Assembly (NCBI RefSeq): GCF_012113595.1
Contig: NZ_CP050831.1
Span: 6,718,183-6,782,182, forward strand
From: Bacteroides faecium
Lineage (GTDB): Bacteria; Bacteroidota; Bacteroidia; Bacteroidales; Bacteroidaceae
Reading direction: 5' to 3'
DNA: 64,000 bases
This document shows positions 8,740-17,281 of this stretch, in pieces. Position numbers and translations under genes: made by a program. The notes beneath the pieces are model-generated. The model had not been told where the DNA came from. It made no database searches and saw only the letters and a list, made by a program, of their open reading frames with translations. Each line of letters starts with the position of its first letter. Position 1 is the first letter of the stretch.

Positions 8740-10155
8740 TCAACCAATTACAACATCCACACGTACTGTCTTTTCTACGCGTTTACCATTAGATATAGCA
8801 ACGACTTTACACAGTGTGCTTCCTTCTACAGTTTTCGCAGCCACAGTAAGAATTCCTTTTTCATATGTGTAAGAGACAAGATCATTTTCCGCAAATTCAA
8901 CTTCACGAATAATAGCTGTAGACATATTATCCGCATCTACAATCTTCTGATTCAAATCCACAGCTTTCGTTTCTCCCGGGATCAAACGAATCTGATTCAC
9001 TAAGATTTCAGGTAAGTTGGCATCTTCAAAGAAAGGCATGGCCGGAAACCAATAATAATTTTCATCTCCTGCACCGGCATAACCGTCGGCACTACCATTA
9101 TCACCTTTCACAACTATCACTTTATCAACATTACCATCAGCTTTAACAATATGTACCCAGTTAAAACTTCCGCTATTTCCCCAACCGCTTCTTTTTACTG
9201 TCAGTACTAAATTATCAGAGATAGGGTCTACCCGTACACCTGCGCCATAAAATGCCAATTGCTTATCTTCATCATCTTTGCCCAATACATAAAAACTTGT
9301 ATTAGCAGTCCCACTGTCAATATCATACTTTATAACATTAGCTCCCTTCGTCCAATATAATACATTCTTCTGGGTACTTGCACAAAGACTTCCGGCATTC
9401 CATGAACCCCACGAAACAGAGATTGTCATATTGTCCGGATAAGCAATTTCTTCCTGCTCCAAAGTCTCCGGATTTATTTTAATCAGGTTGGCAGAAGTTG
9501 CAATCCATACATTACCGTCTTTACTACGAGCTAATGTACAAAAAGAACCATTCAGTGTTTGTTTGATTGTTCCCGTTTCAGGTTCTACAATATAGACTGA
9601 AGGCGCTGACAACACAAATACATACGAACCTGCATAGCACATCGACCCTATCTGTCCAGTGATTCCTTCAACAGGGTCGCCCAATGTAAGATTCTCAATG
9701 TCGAACTTACGGACACCGCCATTATAGCCAATATATCCCAGTTTGTCATTGATACCCAGAAATGAACGTCCATCTCCCCCCAAGTTAGTAAACACAGTCT
9801 TCTTTTTCAAAGTCTTAGCATCGGCAACCACCAAACGATTTCCCTGCTTAGAGACAAAATAAGCATTATCTCCCCATATAGTAGCAAACTGAGTAGTTGC
9901 TCCAAAAGTTTCATTTTCTCCATTTACTGCACGATAAGCGCGATAAACTATCGTACCGTCATTCTTAAAATAGTTAACAGTCCCATTGTCGTGTCCATAC
10001 CAATCTTCATTTGCAACATAAAATCCATTTGAAGGCACTAAAGCGGAGGGAGTGTCATCCTCTAATATTTTACCTCCATTATTATCATTTTCATCAGAAC
10101 ATGAAACGAGACCGACACACAAGGCGACTACCAACCACACGAAATACTTTTTCAT
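8740..10155 (-). CDS. Beta-propeller lipoprotein (DUF5074-like) in the riboswitch-controlled operon
   Basis: 471 residues. Signal peptide with lipobox LVSC (Cys19) and then SDENDN, an acidic surface-export-type start. A propeller occupies about residues 45-365 with blades such as GFYVANEDWYGHDNGTVNYF, NRLVVADAKTLKKKTVF and NVIKYDIDSGTANTSFYV. The last 90 residues look like a small Ig-like beta domain (from about 385). It is the second gene behind the cobalamin riboswitch, 33 bases after the 335-residue gene. The propeller, anchor and riboswitch together suggest a corrinoid-binding surface protein related in role to BtuG; binding itself is not proven by sequence. Confidence 0.8.
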   Translation of the reverse strand: MKKYFVWLVVALCVGLVSCSDENDNNGGKILEDDTPSALVPSNGFYVANEDWYGHDNGTVNYFKNDGTIVYRAYRAVNGENETFGATTQFATIWGDNAYFVSKQGNRLVVADAKTLKKKTVFTNLGGDGRSFLGINDKLGYIGYNGGVRKFDIENLTLGDPVEGITGQIGSMCYAGSYVFVLSAPSVYIVEPETGTIKQTLNGSFCTLARSKDGNVWIATSANLIKINPETLEQEEIAYPDNMTISVSWGSWNAGSLCASTQKNVLYWTKGANVIKYDIDSGTANTSFYVLGKDDEDKQLAFYGAGVRVDPISDNLVLTVKRSGWGNSGSFNWVHIVKADGNVDKVIVVKGDNGSADGYAGAGDENYYWFPAMPFFEDANLPEILVNQIRLIPGETKAVDLNQKIVDADNMSTAIIREVEFAENDLVSYTYEKGILTVAAKTVEGSTLCKVVAISNGKRVEKTVRVDVVIG

Positions 10156-10188
10156 AAAATTCTCTTTTGATTATTTCAAGTTATAAAA

Positions 10189-11166
10189 TCATTTATTTAA
10201 CAAATGCAAATCTTCTACCCCACAGACTTCAGTGGATGTATCTCCAAACCACCCACAGGTCTGCCTGACACCTGTATATATTTTCACAAAATCAACTCCC
10301 GGCAAATCGACTTTATTTCCATCCGAATCTACCGCCCAATCAATATCAAATGTACTGCCTTCTTCTGTGTTCAAGACATTGTCGGCATATCCCCACTCAT
10401 AGGCATAAAGCACCCAATAAGGATTCCCTTCACTATATTTTTCTCCTTCATTTACTCCATTATCAGGTAATAATGTTCCCTTAAAAGTCAGAGTTTCACT
10501 TTCAGTCCATTGTGGATAATAGAGTGCATCTGCATGATAACTGATTCGTTCTATATAACCACTCCCAGTGTAGTTATCTGTCCATCGGATATATTCTTTA
10601 TCTGGTGTATTTTCGTCTGGTTTATAATAAGTTATCTCATACTTTTTTTTAGTGGTCGGTTTATAATATTCACTACCAGCCAACTCATACCACTCATCAT
10701 CATCCGGTTTCCCATTCTTATTTTCATCGTAGGCCACCATTACTATCCCAGGTTCAGCACTTCCCCCTTTACCGGGAGGATTAGGATTGGGATTATCGTT
10801 TGCATAAAATGCATTACCCAATACACGGAAATCACGCTGACCGGATACATTCTCAATTGTATGGTCGAAACCGACAACAATATATCCCCCAAAGCTACCT
10901 AATGACACCATTCCCTTTTTATTATTTCCAATAGCATGGAGAGCTTTTTGATTCATTGCTTCCTGCGTATCTCCTTCTTTCCATACAGGAATTGAATTAG
11001 TAAACTGCCCCGGTGCCGGACAAAAATCCAATACTTTAGTCACATACGGAGAATATACATCCGGAGATTCATAATCCCTGTCATTACCGGAACAGGCAGT
11101 CAACGCCATTCCACCCATCATAGCCCATGAGAAGGCTACTAAAAGTTTCACATTCTTTCTTTTCAT
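10189..11166 (-). CDS. Surface lipoprotein of unknown fold, first gene behind the cobalamin riboswitch
   Basis: 325 residues from the ATG at 11166, chosen because it gives a normal signal peptide (MKRKNVKLL...) ending at the lipobox LTAC followed by SGNDRDYE; an ATG at 11196 would add ten polar residues. Conserved-looking blocks are YVTKVLDFCPAPGQFTN, GGYIVVGFDHTIEN, DFRVLGNAF, NKNGKPDDDEWYELAGSEY and, at the end, VDFVKIYTGVRQ. The Asp/Asn-rich NKNGKPDDDEW resembles a calcium-binding loop. I recognise this as a Bacteroidetes surface-protein family that recurs near B12 transport genes but cannot name it with certainty; BtuH, the second B12-binding lipoprotein family described in Bacteroides, is a possibility for this gene or a neighbour. 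Regulation by cobalamin is well supported. Confidence 0.75.
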   Translation of the reverse strand: MKRKNVKLLVAFSWAMMGGMALTACSGNDRDYESPDVYSPYVTKVLDFCPAPGQFTNSIPVWKEGDTQEAMNQKALHAIGNNKKGMVSLGSFGGYIVVGFDHTIENVSGQRDFRVLGNAFYANDNPNPNPPGKGGSAEPGIVMVAYDENKNGKPDDDEWYELAGSEYYKPTTKKKYEITYYKPDENTPDKEYIRWTDNYTGSGYIERISYHADALYYPQWTESETLTFKGTLLPDNGVNEGEKYSEGNPYWVLYAYEWGYADNVLNTEEGSTFDIDWAVDSDGNKVDLPGVDFVKIYTGVRQTCGWFGDTSTEVCGVEDLHLLNK

Positions 11167-11341
11167 TTTATTCGTTTTAAACTCAATCTGATTCATTCAA
11201 ATACAAAAAGATTACATGCTGATACAGCACGCAATATCATAGAAATAGCGACATAGCAATCTCTAACAGTTTTATACCTGATTTCTACTGGAAATAAATT
11301 GCATTTTTGGAACTTTACTCCCGGAAAGCCACAAAAATTCC

Positions 11342-11526
11342 ATTTTGGCAGGTCTTCTGACTTACTCCATTCTCCTGACGCCCTTCCCGTCCCCCATTAT
11401 AGAGACAGTGGATTGAGTATTGCAGGAAAACTGTAGCGGAGCTTACAGCAGCGGGTCTGTTCAAGATTTGCACCTGATTCCCTTTTCACCACTCCTTCCG
11501 TAGCATCGGAAGAGTGACACCAAAAT
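11342..11526 (-). promoter_or_regulatory. Cobalamin riboswitch controlling the minus-strand lipoprotein operon
   Basis: Read on the minus strand it has all cobalamin-riboswitch landmarks in order: AAAGGGAATCAGGTGCAAAT, then ACAGACCCGCTGCTGTAA, and the 3' B12 box AGTCAGAAGACCTGCC (11347-11362). The closing stem P1 is formed by ATTTTGG (11526-11520) and CCAAAAT (11348-11342). It begins about ten bases after a TATCTTTG promoter box and ends 176 bases before the start of the 325-residue lipoprotein. Bound cobalamin is expected to switch this operon off. Confidence 0.93.
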
Positions 11527-11535
11527 TTCCGGGCA

Positions 11536-11543
11536 CAAAGATA
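11536..11543 (-). promoter_or_regulatory. Promoter -7 box for the riboswitch-led operon
   Basis: TATCTTTG on the minus strand, a perfect TAnnTTTG match. Transcription would begin near 11529, directly at the first stem of the riboswitch. No good TTTG at -33. Confidence 0.65.
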
Positions 11544-11620
11544 TACAAAATAACATATGTATTAAATAAAACATAAACTAAATATTTGCTTTATCCATTA
11601 TTTCGCTATATTCATCCCCT

Positions 11621-11800
11621 AATTGGCTTCAGATAGCCATCATATCAACCGTCTGAATTAAAAGGAAACCAAGTGAAAATTCCAGATAGTTCCGAAGCCG
11701 TGAAGTTCCATTCAACTTCTAGGTATTTAACTTTTGCCACTAACCGATTGCGATAGAAAAAGGTTGGGGAAGTACCAGGAAGTCAGAAGACCTGCCAACC
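11621..11800 (+). promoter_or_regulatory. Second, diverged cobalamin riboswitch on the opposite strand
   Basis: On the plus strand, TTGGC (11623-11627) and GCCAA (11794-11798) can close a P1 stem. Between them lie AAAAGGAAACCAAGTGAAAAT, the core-like GTTCCGAAGCCGTGAA, a GCCACTAACCGATTGCG arm, GGGGAAGTACC and the intact B12 box AAGTCAGAAGACCTGCC (11780-11796). The order is that of a cobalamin riboswitch, but the core is more diverged than that of the minus-strand one. The first gene downstream is a broken DUF2284 reading frame at 12080, so the switch may be an orphan. (Motif strings are given in short pieces.). Confidence 0.75.
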
Positions 11801-12071
11801 ATATCGTAATAACTGTTTTTACTCATCTGTGCCTAAAAATTCCCATTTCACCTTCCGTATCCTCTGCTATGGGCATACTCATTTCGATACGATACTGAAT
11901 CTTTACAGAAATCGAATACATTTCCCCACTGGACATTTATTCTCAATCTTGCTATCCTCCCCACCATCTTTTCGCTATTTCTTCGATGAATAAAGGGTTT
12001 ACGGATAAAGGACAACAACTTCACTTGTAAGCGATTTGTTTCAAAAAATGTTCCTTCTAATGAAACTATTC

Positions 12072-12142
12072 GTTTCTCGGTGTGGAACACTCCGTCTCAA
12101 GCAGTGAAACACTTCGTTTCACACCGAGAAACAAAGTGTTTC
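12072..12142. repeat. Nested inverted repeat (TTTCTCGGTGTG family)
   Basis: GTTTCTCGGTGTG (12072-12084) and CACACCGAGAAAC (12120-12132) are a perfect 13-base inverted pair. Inside, GTGAAAC and GTTTCAC form a second hairpin. A related set occurs at 35222-35282. It overlaps the start of the broken DUF2284 frame. Confidence 0.7.
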
Positions 12143-12421
12143 AAATGGTTATCCAGAATAACGACATCATATTCCCCTCGGGATGCCGAGAAGTTTATTA
12201 GCTTTTGCCGGCAGTGCGGGTGTTATAATACTTGTTGGGCATGCCCACCTTTCGCCTTTGACGTAGACCAATATCTTTCGCAACATGAACTGGCTCTAAT
12301 TATCGGAACCAAAATCACTCCTTTATATCCGGATAAAATCACGGATAGCATTTCTTACGGCAACAGGCGGATGAAAACGGAACGTAAGCGGACGGATGAT
12401 TTTTTATTGGAATCCAACTGA
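12080..12421 (+). pseudogene. Truncated DUF2284 metal-binding protein
   Basis: The 113-residue frame contains FCRQCGCYNTCWACPPF and LALIIGTKITP, the N-terminal Cys-rich block of DUF2284 proteins (predicted metal-binding, usually around 170-200 residues with a second Cys cluster). The reading frame stops after DDFLLESN, before the second Cys cluster, and the first 30 residues come from the TTTCTCGGTGTG repeat rather than from a family-like N-terminus. Both ends are therefore damaged. It lies 280 bases downstream of the plus-strand cobalamin riboswitch, which may once have governed it. Family recognition is from the Cys motif by eye. Confidence 0.65.
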
Positions 12422-12468
12422 CCAGGCAGAATTTACCAAATGGTAATTTTTATCTCCTTCCATACCTC

Positions 12469-12476
12469 TACCTTTG
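12469..12476 (+). promoter_or_regulatory. Promoter -7 box of the first MATE gene
   Basis: TACCTTTG, a full TAnnTTTG match, 32 bases before the MATE start codon. It gives that gene its own transcript, separate from the riboswitch upstream. Confidence 0.65.
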
Positions 12477-12507
12477 TACCCGCTTTAATAAAAAAAGATA
12501 GAAAGTT

Positions 12508-13860
12508 ATGAAAGATAGTATAGATTTCGGCAGTATGGACATCTCCACGTTATTCCGTAAATTACTGATACCTACAGTCCTCGGAATGGTTTTCTCCGCT
12601 ATATTCGTCATTACGGACGGGATATTTGTGGGAAAAGGGATTGGTAGTGACGCACTGGCAGCCGTCAATATCACAGCACCACTTTTTATGATTGCCGCCG
12701 GTGTCGGGTTGATGTTCGGAATCGGCGGCTCGGTAGTTGCTTCCATTCATTTATCGCAAGGCAAACGGAAGGCAGCAAGTATTAATATCACTCAGGCACT
12801 TGTTTTCTCCGCACTCATTATACTGATTATGTCGGCTTTGTGCTTCTACTTTGTGGAACCCTTGGGACGATTTCTCGGCAGTTCGGAAAAACTGCTGCCG
12901 CTTGTGATAAAATATATGTTATGGTATCTGCCTTTCCTTGTGTTTTACGAGTTATTGAGCACAGGTATGTTCTTTATCCGCCTGGACGGTTCGCCCAATT
13001 ATGCCATGATGTGCAATGCCGTAGCAGCAATGCTCAATATCATATTAGACTATATTTTCATTTTCGAGTTTGGCTGGGGAATGATGGGAGCCGCCTTTGC
13101 CACCAGCTTGGGAACAGTAGTAGGGGGACTTATGACAGTGGTTTACCTTGCCCGGTTCTCCCGTACTATCAGTCTGTACCGCATCAAGTTAAGTCTAAAA
13201 AGTCTGATGCTGACATTGCGTAACGTCAGCTATATGATAAAGTTAGGAACTTCCGCTTTCATCAGCGAGGCATCTATCGCCTGTATGATGTTTCTGGGAA
13301 ACTACGTTTTCATCCGTCATCTCGGAGAAGACGGAGTAGCCGCATTCAGCATTGCCTGCTACTTCTTCCCTATCATCTTCATGGTCTACAATGCCATTGC
13401 GCAATCCGCCCAACCGATTATCAGCTATAATTTCGGAGCCGGACAACCCGGACGTGTCAGGAAAGCTTTTCATCTTGCCCTCCGAACAGCTCTAATCTGC
13501 GGAATCAGCTTCCTCGTTATCACCGCTCTATGCCGCCAGGAAATTGTCGCATTATTCATCGACCGTAGCTATCCGGCATTTGATATCGCAGTGAACGGTA
13601 TTCCTTATTTCAGCATCGGATTTATTTTCTTTGCAGCGAATATGATAGGAATCGGTTATTATCAAAGCATCGAACGGGGACAGAGGGCTACTATCATTAC
13701 CCTTCTCCGAGGAATCGTCTTTATGCTAATCGGGTTCTTTGCTCTACCACCGCTTCTTGGCGTGAAGGGCATTTGGCTCGCCGTTCCGCTAGCCGAGTTA
13801 CTGACAACACTTTATATTATCGGAATTTATCTAAAAGATCATTTCATTGTCCGCCAATGA
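12508..13860 (+). CDS. MATE family multidrug/sodium antiporter
   Basis: 450 residues with about twelve membrane helices in two MatE repeats. The N-terminal half shows LLIPTVLGMVFSAIFVITDGIFVGKGIG and the second half a matching SAFISEASIACMMFLGN. MATE proteins exchange cations for drugs or metabolites across the inner membrane. The ATG at 12508 follows a good promoter box. The Crp-like regulator gene begins within 20 bases of its stop and may regulate it. A second, only distantly similar MATE gene lies at 20809-22161. Substrate unknown. Confidence 0.88.
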   Translation: MKDSIDFGSMDISTLFRKLLIPTVLGMVFSAIFVITDGIFVGKGIGSDALAAVNITAPLFMIAAGVGLMFGIGGSVVASIHLSQGKRKAASINITQALVFSALIILIMSALCFYFVEPLGRFLGSSEKLLPLVIKYMLWYLPFLVFYELLSTGMFFIRLDGSPNYAMMCNAVAAMLNIILDYIFIFEFGWGMMGAAFATSLGTVVGGLMTVVYLARFSRTISLYRIKLSLKSLMLTLRNVSYMIKLGTSAFISEASIACMMFLGNYVFIRHLGEDGVAAFSIACYFFPIIFMVYNAIAQSAQPIISYNFGAGQPGRVRKAFHLALRTALICGISFLVITALCRQEIVALFIDRSYPAFDIAVNGIPYFSIGFIFFAANMIGIGYYQSIERGQRATIITLLRGIVFMLIGFFALPPLLGVKGIWLAVPLAELLTTLYIIGIYLKDHFIVRQ

Positions 13861-13864
13861 TGAG

Positions 13865-13872
13865 TATCTTTG
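13865..13872 (+). promoter_or_regulatory. Promoter -7 box of the Crp-like gene
   Basis: TATCTTTG lies just after the MATE stop. The expected start of transcription, near 13879, falls at or after the upstream ATG at 13877, which favours use of the ATG at 13952. Confidence 0.5.
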
Positions 13873-13876
13873 CTGC

Positions 13877-14455
13877 ATGGATGCATTCATTGAGAAACTT
13901 TGCGGCAAGTATAAAGTATAAGAAATCGATATACAGACTTTACTGGACTGTATGGAAGAAGTACATTTCAAAAAAAGGGAATTAATAGTCCGCGAAGGAA
14001 CAAAGAACAACAACCTTTATTTCATAAGAACAGGAATCTGGCGGGCATATTACCATAAAGAAGGAGTAGATACTACTATCTGGTTTGCTTCAGACGGAGA
14101 AGCCGCTTTCTCCGTCTGGGGATATGTCGATAATGCCTATTCCCTGATAAATATTGAAGCGATGTGCGACAGCGTAGCTTATCGCATTTCCCGTACCGCT
14201 TTGAACCAGTTATTTTCTTCCTCTATCGGACTCGCCAATCTGGGACTTCGCCTCATGGATCATCAATTACTCTTACAGGAGAATTGGCTTATCAATTCCG
14301 GAAGCCCGCGAGCCAAAGAGCGCTACCTCACTCTTATCAAAGAGACTCCGGAATTACTGCAATATGTCCCACTGAAACATATCGCATCTTACTTGTGGAT
14401 AACGCCACAATCGTTAAGCAGGATTCGGGCGGAAATAGCTTCTTCCGTCCAATAA
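13877..14455 (+). pseudogene. Crp/Fnr-family regulator interrupted by an in-frame stop near its N-terminus
   Basis: An ATG at 13877 opens a frame that reads like a normal family N-terminus (MDAFIEKLCGKYKV), meets TAA at 13919-13921 and continues in the same frame as EIDIQTLLDC into the ATG at 13952. From there 167 residues run to 14455 with a cyclic-nucleotide-binding-type beta-roll (KRELIVREGTKNNNLYFIRTG) and a C-terminal helix-turn-helix (LKHIASYLWITPQSLSRIRAEI). The product from 13952 would keep the fold minus one N-terminal helix, so the gene may be functional with a reinitiated or later start, or a young pseudogene. Whether the TAA is a real mutation or a sequencing error cannot be told here. 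It sits directly after a MATE exporter gene. Confidence 0.65.
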
Positions 14456-14467
14456 CCTTATGTTTTC

Positions 14468-17281
14468 CTATACCCTCAACATATCCTCCAACTCTTTTTT
14501 CTTGACCGGCTTTGTCACGAACGCATCGCATCCAGCCTTCATGGCCTCAACCCTGTCAGAATCGAAGGCATTAGCAGTCACCGCGATAATGGGAGTAGTC
14601 TTATCAAACGCCCGTATTTTCCGTGTGGCTTCAATGCCATTCATAACAGGCATTTTCATATCCATTAAAATGGCATCATAATGATGAGCAGCGGCTAATT
14701 CCACAGCCTCTTTCCCAGTAATGGCACGGGTTAGCTCTACATTTTTCAGAATGGCTTTTACCAACATAAAGTTGCTGTCGATGTCTTCGGCAACTAATAT
14801 GGACTTCCGTCGAACCCCGTCTGCCTGTGGTACATCCGGCTTATTCATCAACAACCCTGAAATTTCGTCTGCGGGCTTTGCCTTCGTCTCTTCTTCAGTA
14901 TCCGCTTCTTCAATCTCCGCTTCGCACGGAAACCAAGCCCAAAAGGTGCTGCCTTTTCCTTCGTCGCTATCCACACCGACCTTACCACCCTGCACATCGA
15001 CAATTGCCTTACAGATAGCCAGTCCCAATCCCGTTCCTTGCGTAAAATCATCCAGTTTGGCGAAACGCTGGAACAATTTGCATTGCTTTTCTTTCGGAAT
15101 GCCGCACCCTGTATCTTCCACAAATATCCTGACTCCTTCGTCGACATATTCGTATCCCATACGTATATATCCCTTTTGGGTATGCTTGATAGCATTGGTA
15201 ATAAAGTTCGTTCCCACTTGTACCAAACGGTTCTTGTCCAGATTCACCCTGCAACTCTTATACGGATTATATCCGAGAAACTCGACTTCGGAGTTCGTGC
15301 ATCGTTGCTTCAACGTTACATATGTCTCCTTGAATGTTTCCGACAAATCGAAAAGTTCCGGTTTCAATTCCATAAGCCCGGATTCTATCTTCGACAAATC
15401 CAGAATATCACCTATCAGCCTTAACAACAGGTCATTATTATTATTGATAATATTAATAAACTCTTGCCGAAGTTCCGGTTCTTCCGTCGTTTGAAGCAAT
15501 CCCGAGAAGCCCACAATGGCGTTCAACGGAGTACGGATTTCGTGGCTCATATTCGCCAGGAAAGCAGATTTCAATTTGTCAGCCTGCCGTGCATCTTCCC
15601 TTTCCTGCTCCAGGAGCTTCTGATAGTTCATCTGTTCGGTGATATTCAGCCTGACGCCCAGATATTTTATCACCCTGCCGGTTGCATCCTTATCCATCGG
15701 CACGCCGCGCACTACACAATATTGCCAGTCCGAATCATATTTGGTCTTCATCTTCACAATGAAGCGGTATGTCTTTTCCTCTCCTTCAGCCATAATCCGT
15801 GTGGCCTCTTCCAGCAAGTCCCATTCGGTTCCGTCCTTTTGGAAATAGCTGTCATAAGTGTTTATCGAAATAGGGGCACCGTCTTTATAGTCGGCTACCG
15901 GGTCGTTATAAGAAGTAAATACCAGCGTCTTGCAATCAAATTCCCACATCGCCATACGGGCTGTCTGAATGGCAAAACGAAGTTTTTCGACGGTGTCATT
16001 CAACATTTTGTTGTTATGCACCTCTTTGGTAATATCTTTCTGAGTCCCCAGTATGGCGACGTCCTCCCCCTCTTCCCTCCGCACTATCATACGACTTTCA
16101 TAATAATGGTAAGTGCCGTCTTCGTGCATATAACGGAATATCGCTTCCGCTGTATCTTTCTCTCCCCCCAAGAGAGTTTCAAACAGTCCCTTTTGTATAG
16201 CATGGTCGGCCGGATGAAGTATTTGCAGGTTTTCTTCCATACTAAGCCCTTTTCCGGCAAGCGCATTTCCACGCAGAGTCTTGATTTCCTGTGTTTCCGG
16301 CTGATATATCCAGGCGGCAATATCACCTGCCTCCATAGCCAAATCCAGTCTTGTCTCCTGTTCCCTCATCATCTTCTCATGCTTTCTGTTTTCAAGCAAG
16401 AGGGCATTAAGTTTCTCATTTTCTTCTTTGAGCAGTTTCTCACCTCTCTTCACCCTTTTCTTATAGACACTGACAAAAATAAAAAGCAACACAGCCGTCA
16501 GCAGAAGCGCGCCCAAAAGAGAGTAGAGCCACAACGGGATAGTGAATACCGGTTTCTCACCCAGCCATTTCATATATATCCGGTCATACACACCAGCCTT
16601 CTTTAACTTGAGAACCGCTGCGTCAATCTGTTCGAGTAACCGGTAATCAGTACTGGCAAAACAATATTCCCGAAGAGGCCAACCGGAATCGACAATAATC
16701 AAATTGGTCAATCCATCTTTATATATAAGGCCTTGTGCCATATTGCCGGGACAAACCGCTGCGTCTCCTTCGCCCTGCGACAATCGGTTCAAGCCTTCCA
16801 TCATATTATCCACAACAATAAGTCCGGTTTCATAACCCATTTCTACCAACTTTCTGTGCGGTAAAGAATATCTCTGGACAATAATGCTTTTCTTCGACAG
16901 CTCCCTTGCACTCCGGACAGGAGCATTTTTCCGGCATACTATAATATAATCCACATAGCTATGGGCTTTACTTAGATAAAAACGTTTGTCCGGAGTTTCC
17001 AATTTCGCTACCCCTGTAATCAAGTCGACTTCCCCGTTTTCAAATTGCCGAAGAGCTTCCGTCCAGTCTTCCAACTGCAAATCATAAGGTAATCCCAGTT
17101 CTTTCATCACAGCTCTCGTCAAATCGATATTAAAGCCGTCAGGTTCGCCTTTGTCATTGATAAATTCATAGGGCGGAAAAGCTTCATCGCCACGGATTAT
17201 TATCTTTCGGGGTTCTTCTGCCAAGGCTTGCATGGTGACATGCAGAAGAATCAGTAGTGTGATGTATATTCGTGTTTTCAT
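14468..17281 (-). CDS. Hybrid sensor histidine kinase with periplasmic solute-binding sensor
   Basis: 937 residues in one chain. Signal peptide (1-21); an SBP_bac_3-type sensor (about 25-240, with PPYEFINDKGEPDGFNIDL and EVDLITGVAKL); a membrane helix (about 248-272); two PAS domains (about 305-420 and 435-550); HisKA with the phospho-acceptor His580 in ANMSHEIRTPLNAI; HATPase with N-box NFITNAIKH, DTGCGIP and GTGLGLAI; and a receiver with Asp874 in ILMDMKMPVMNG and Lys924. It would sense an amino-acid-like ligand in the periplasm and relay phosphate internally. No output DNA-binding domain is attached and no partner regulator lies next to it. It converges with the Crp-like gene with only 12 bases between stops. 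Confidence 0.9.
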   Translation of the reverse strand: MKTRIYITLLILLHVTMQALAEEPRKIIIRGDEAFPPYEFINDKGEPDGFNIDLTRAVMKELGLPYDLQLEDWTEALRQFENGEVDLITGVAKLETPDKRFYLSKAHSYVDYIIVCRKNAPVRSARELSKKSIIVQRYSLPHRKLVEMGYETGLIVVDNMMEGLNRLSQGEGDAAVCPGNMAQGLIYKDGLTNLIIVDSGWPLREYCFASTDYRLLEQIDAAVLKLKKAGVYDRIYMKWLGEKPVFTIPLWLYSLLGALLLTAVLLFIFVSVYKKRVKRGEKLLKEENEKLNALLLENRKHEKMMREQETRLDLAMEAGDIAAWIYQPETQEIKTLRGNALAGKGLSMEENLQILHPADHAIQKGLFETLLGGEKDTAEAIFRYMHEDGTYHYYESRMIVRREEGEDVAILGTQKDITKEVHNNKMLNDTVEKLRFAIQTARMAMWEFDCKTLVFTSYNDPVADYKDGAPISINTYDSYFQKDGTEWDLLEEATRIMAEGEEKTYRFIVKMKTKYDSDWQYCVVRGVPMDKDATGRVIKYLGVRLNITEQMNYQKLLEQEREDARQADKLKSAFLANMSHEIRTPLNAIVGFSGLLQTTEEPELRQEFINIINNNNDLLLRLIGDILDLSKIESGLMELKPELFDLSETFKETYVTLKQRCTNSEVEFLGYNPYKSCRVNLDKNRLVQVGTNFITNAIKHTQKGYIRMGYEYVDEGVRIFVEDTGCGIPKEKQCKLFQRFAKLDDFTQGTGLGLAICKAIVDVQGGKVGVDSDEGKGSTFWAWFPCEAEIEEADTEEETKAKPADEISGLLMNKPDVPQADGVRRKSILVAEDIDSNFMLVKAILKNVELTRAITGKEAVELAAAHHYDAILMDMKMPVMNGIEATRKIRAFDKTTPIIAVTANAFDSDRVEAMKAGCDAFVTKPVKKKELEDMLRV

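Noticed and set aside
11621..12508. Control of the MATE gene at 12508 by the plus-strand cobalamin riboswitch
   Set aside because: The MATE gene has its own promoter box at 12469-12476, and a broken gene and hairpins lie between. Direct control is not needed or supported.
15464..16606. 380-residue plus-strand frame opposite the sensor kinase
   Set aside because: It is the antisense shadow of the kinase coding sequence; it has no coherent domain, whereas the opposite strand encodes an intact kinase.
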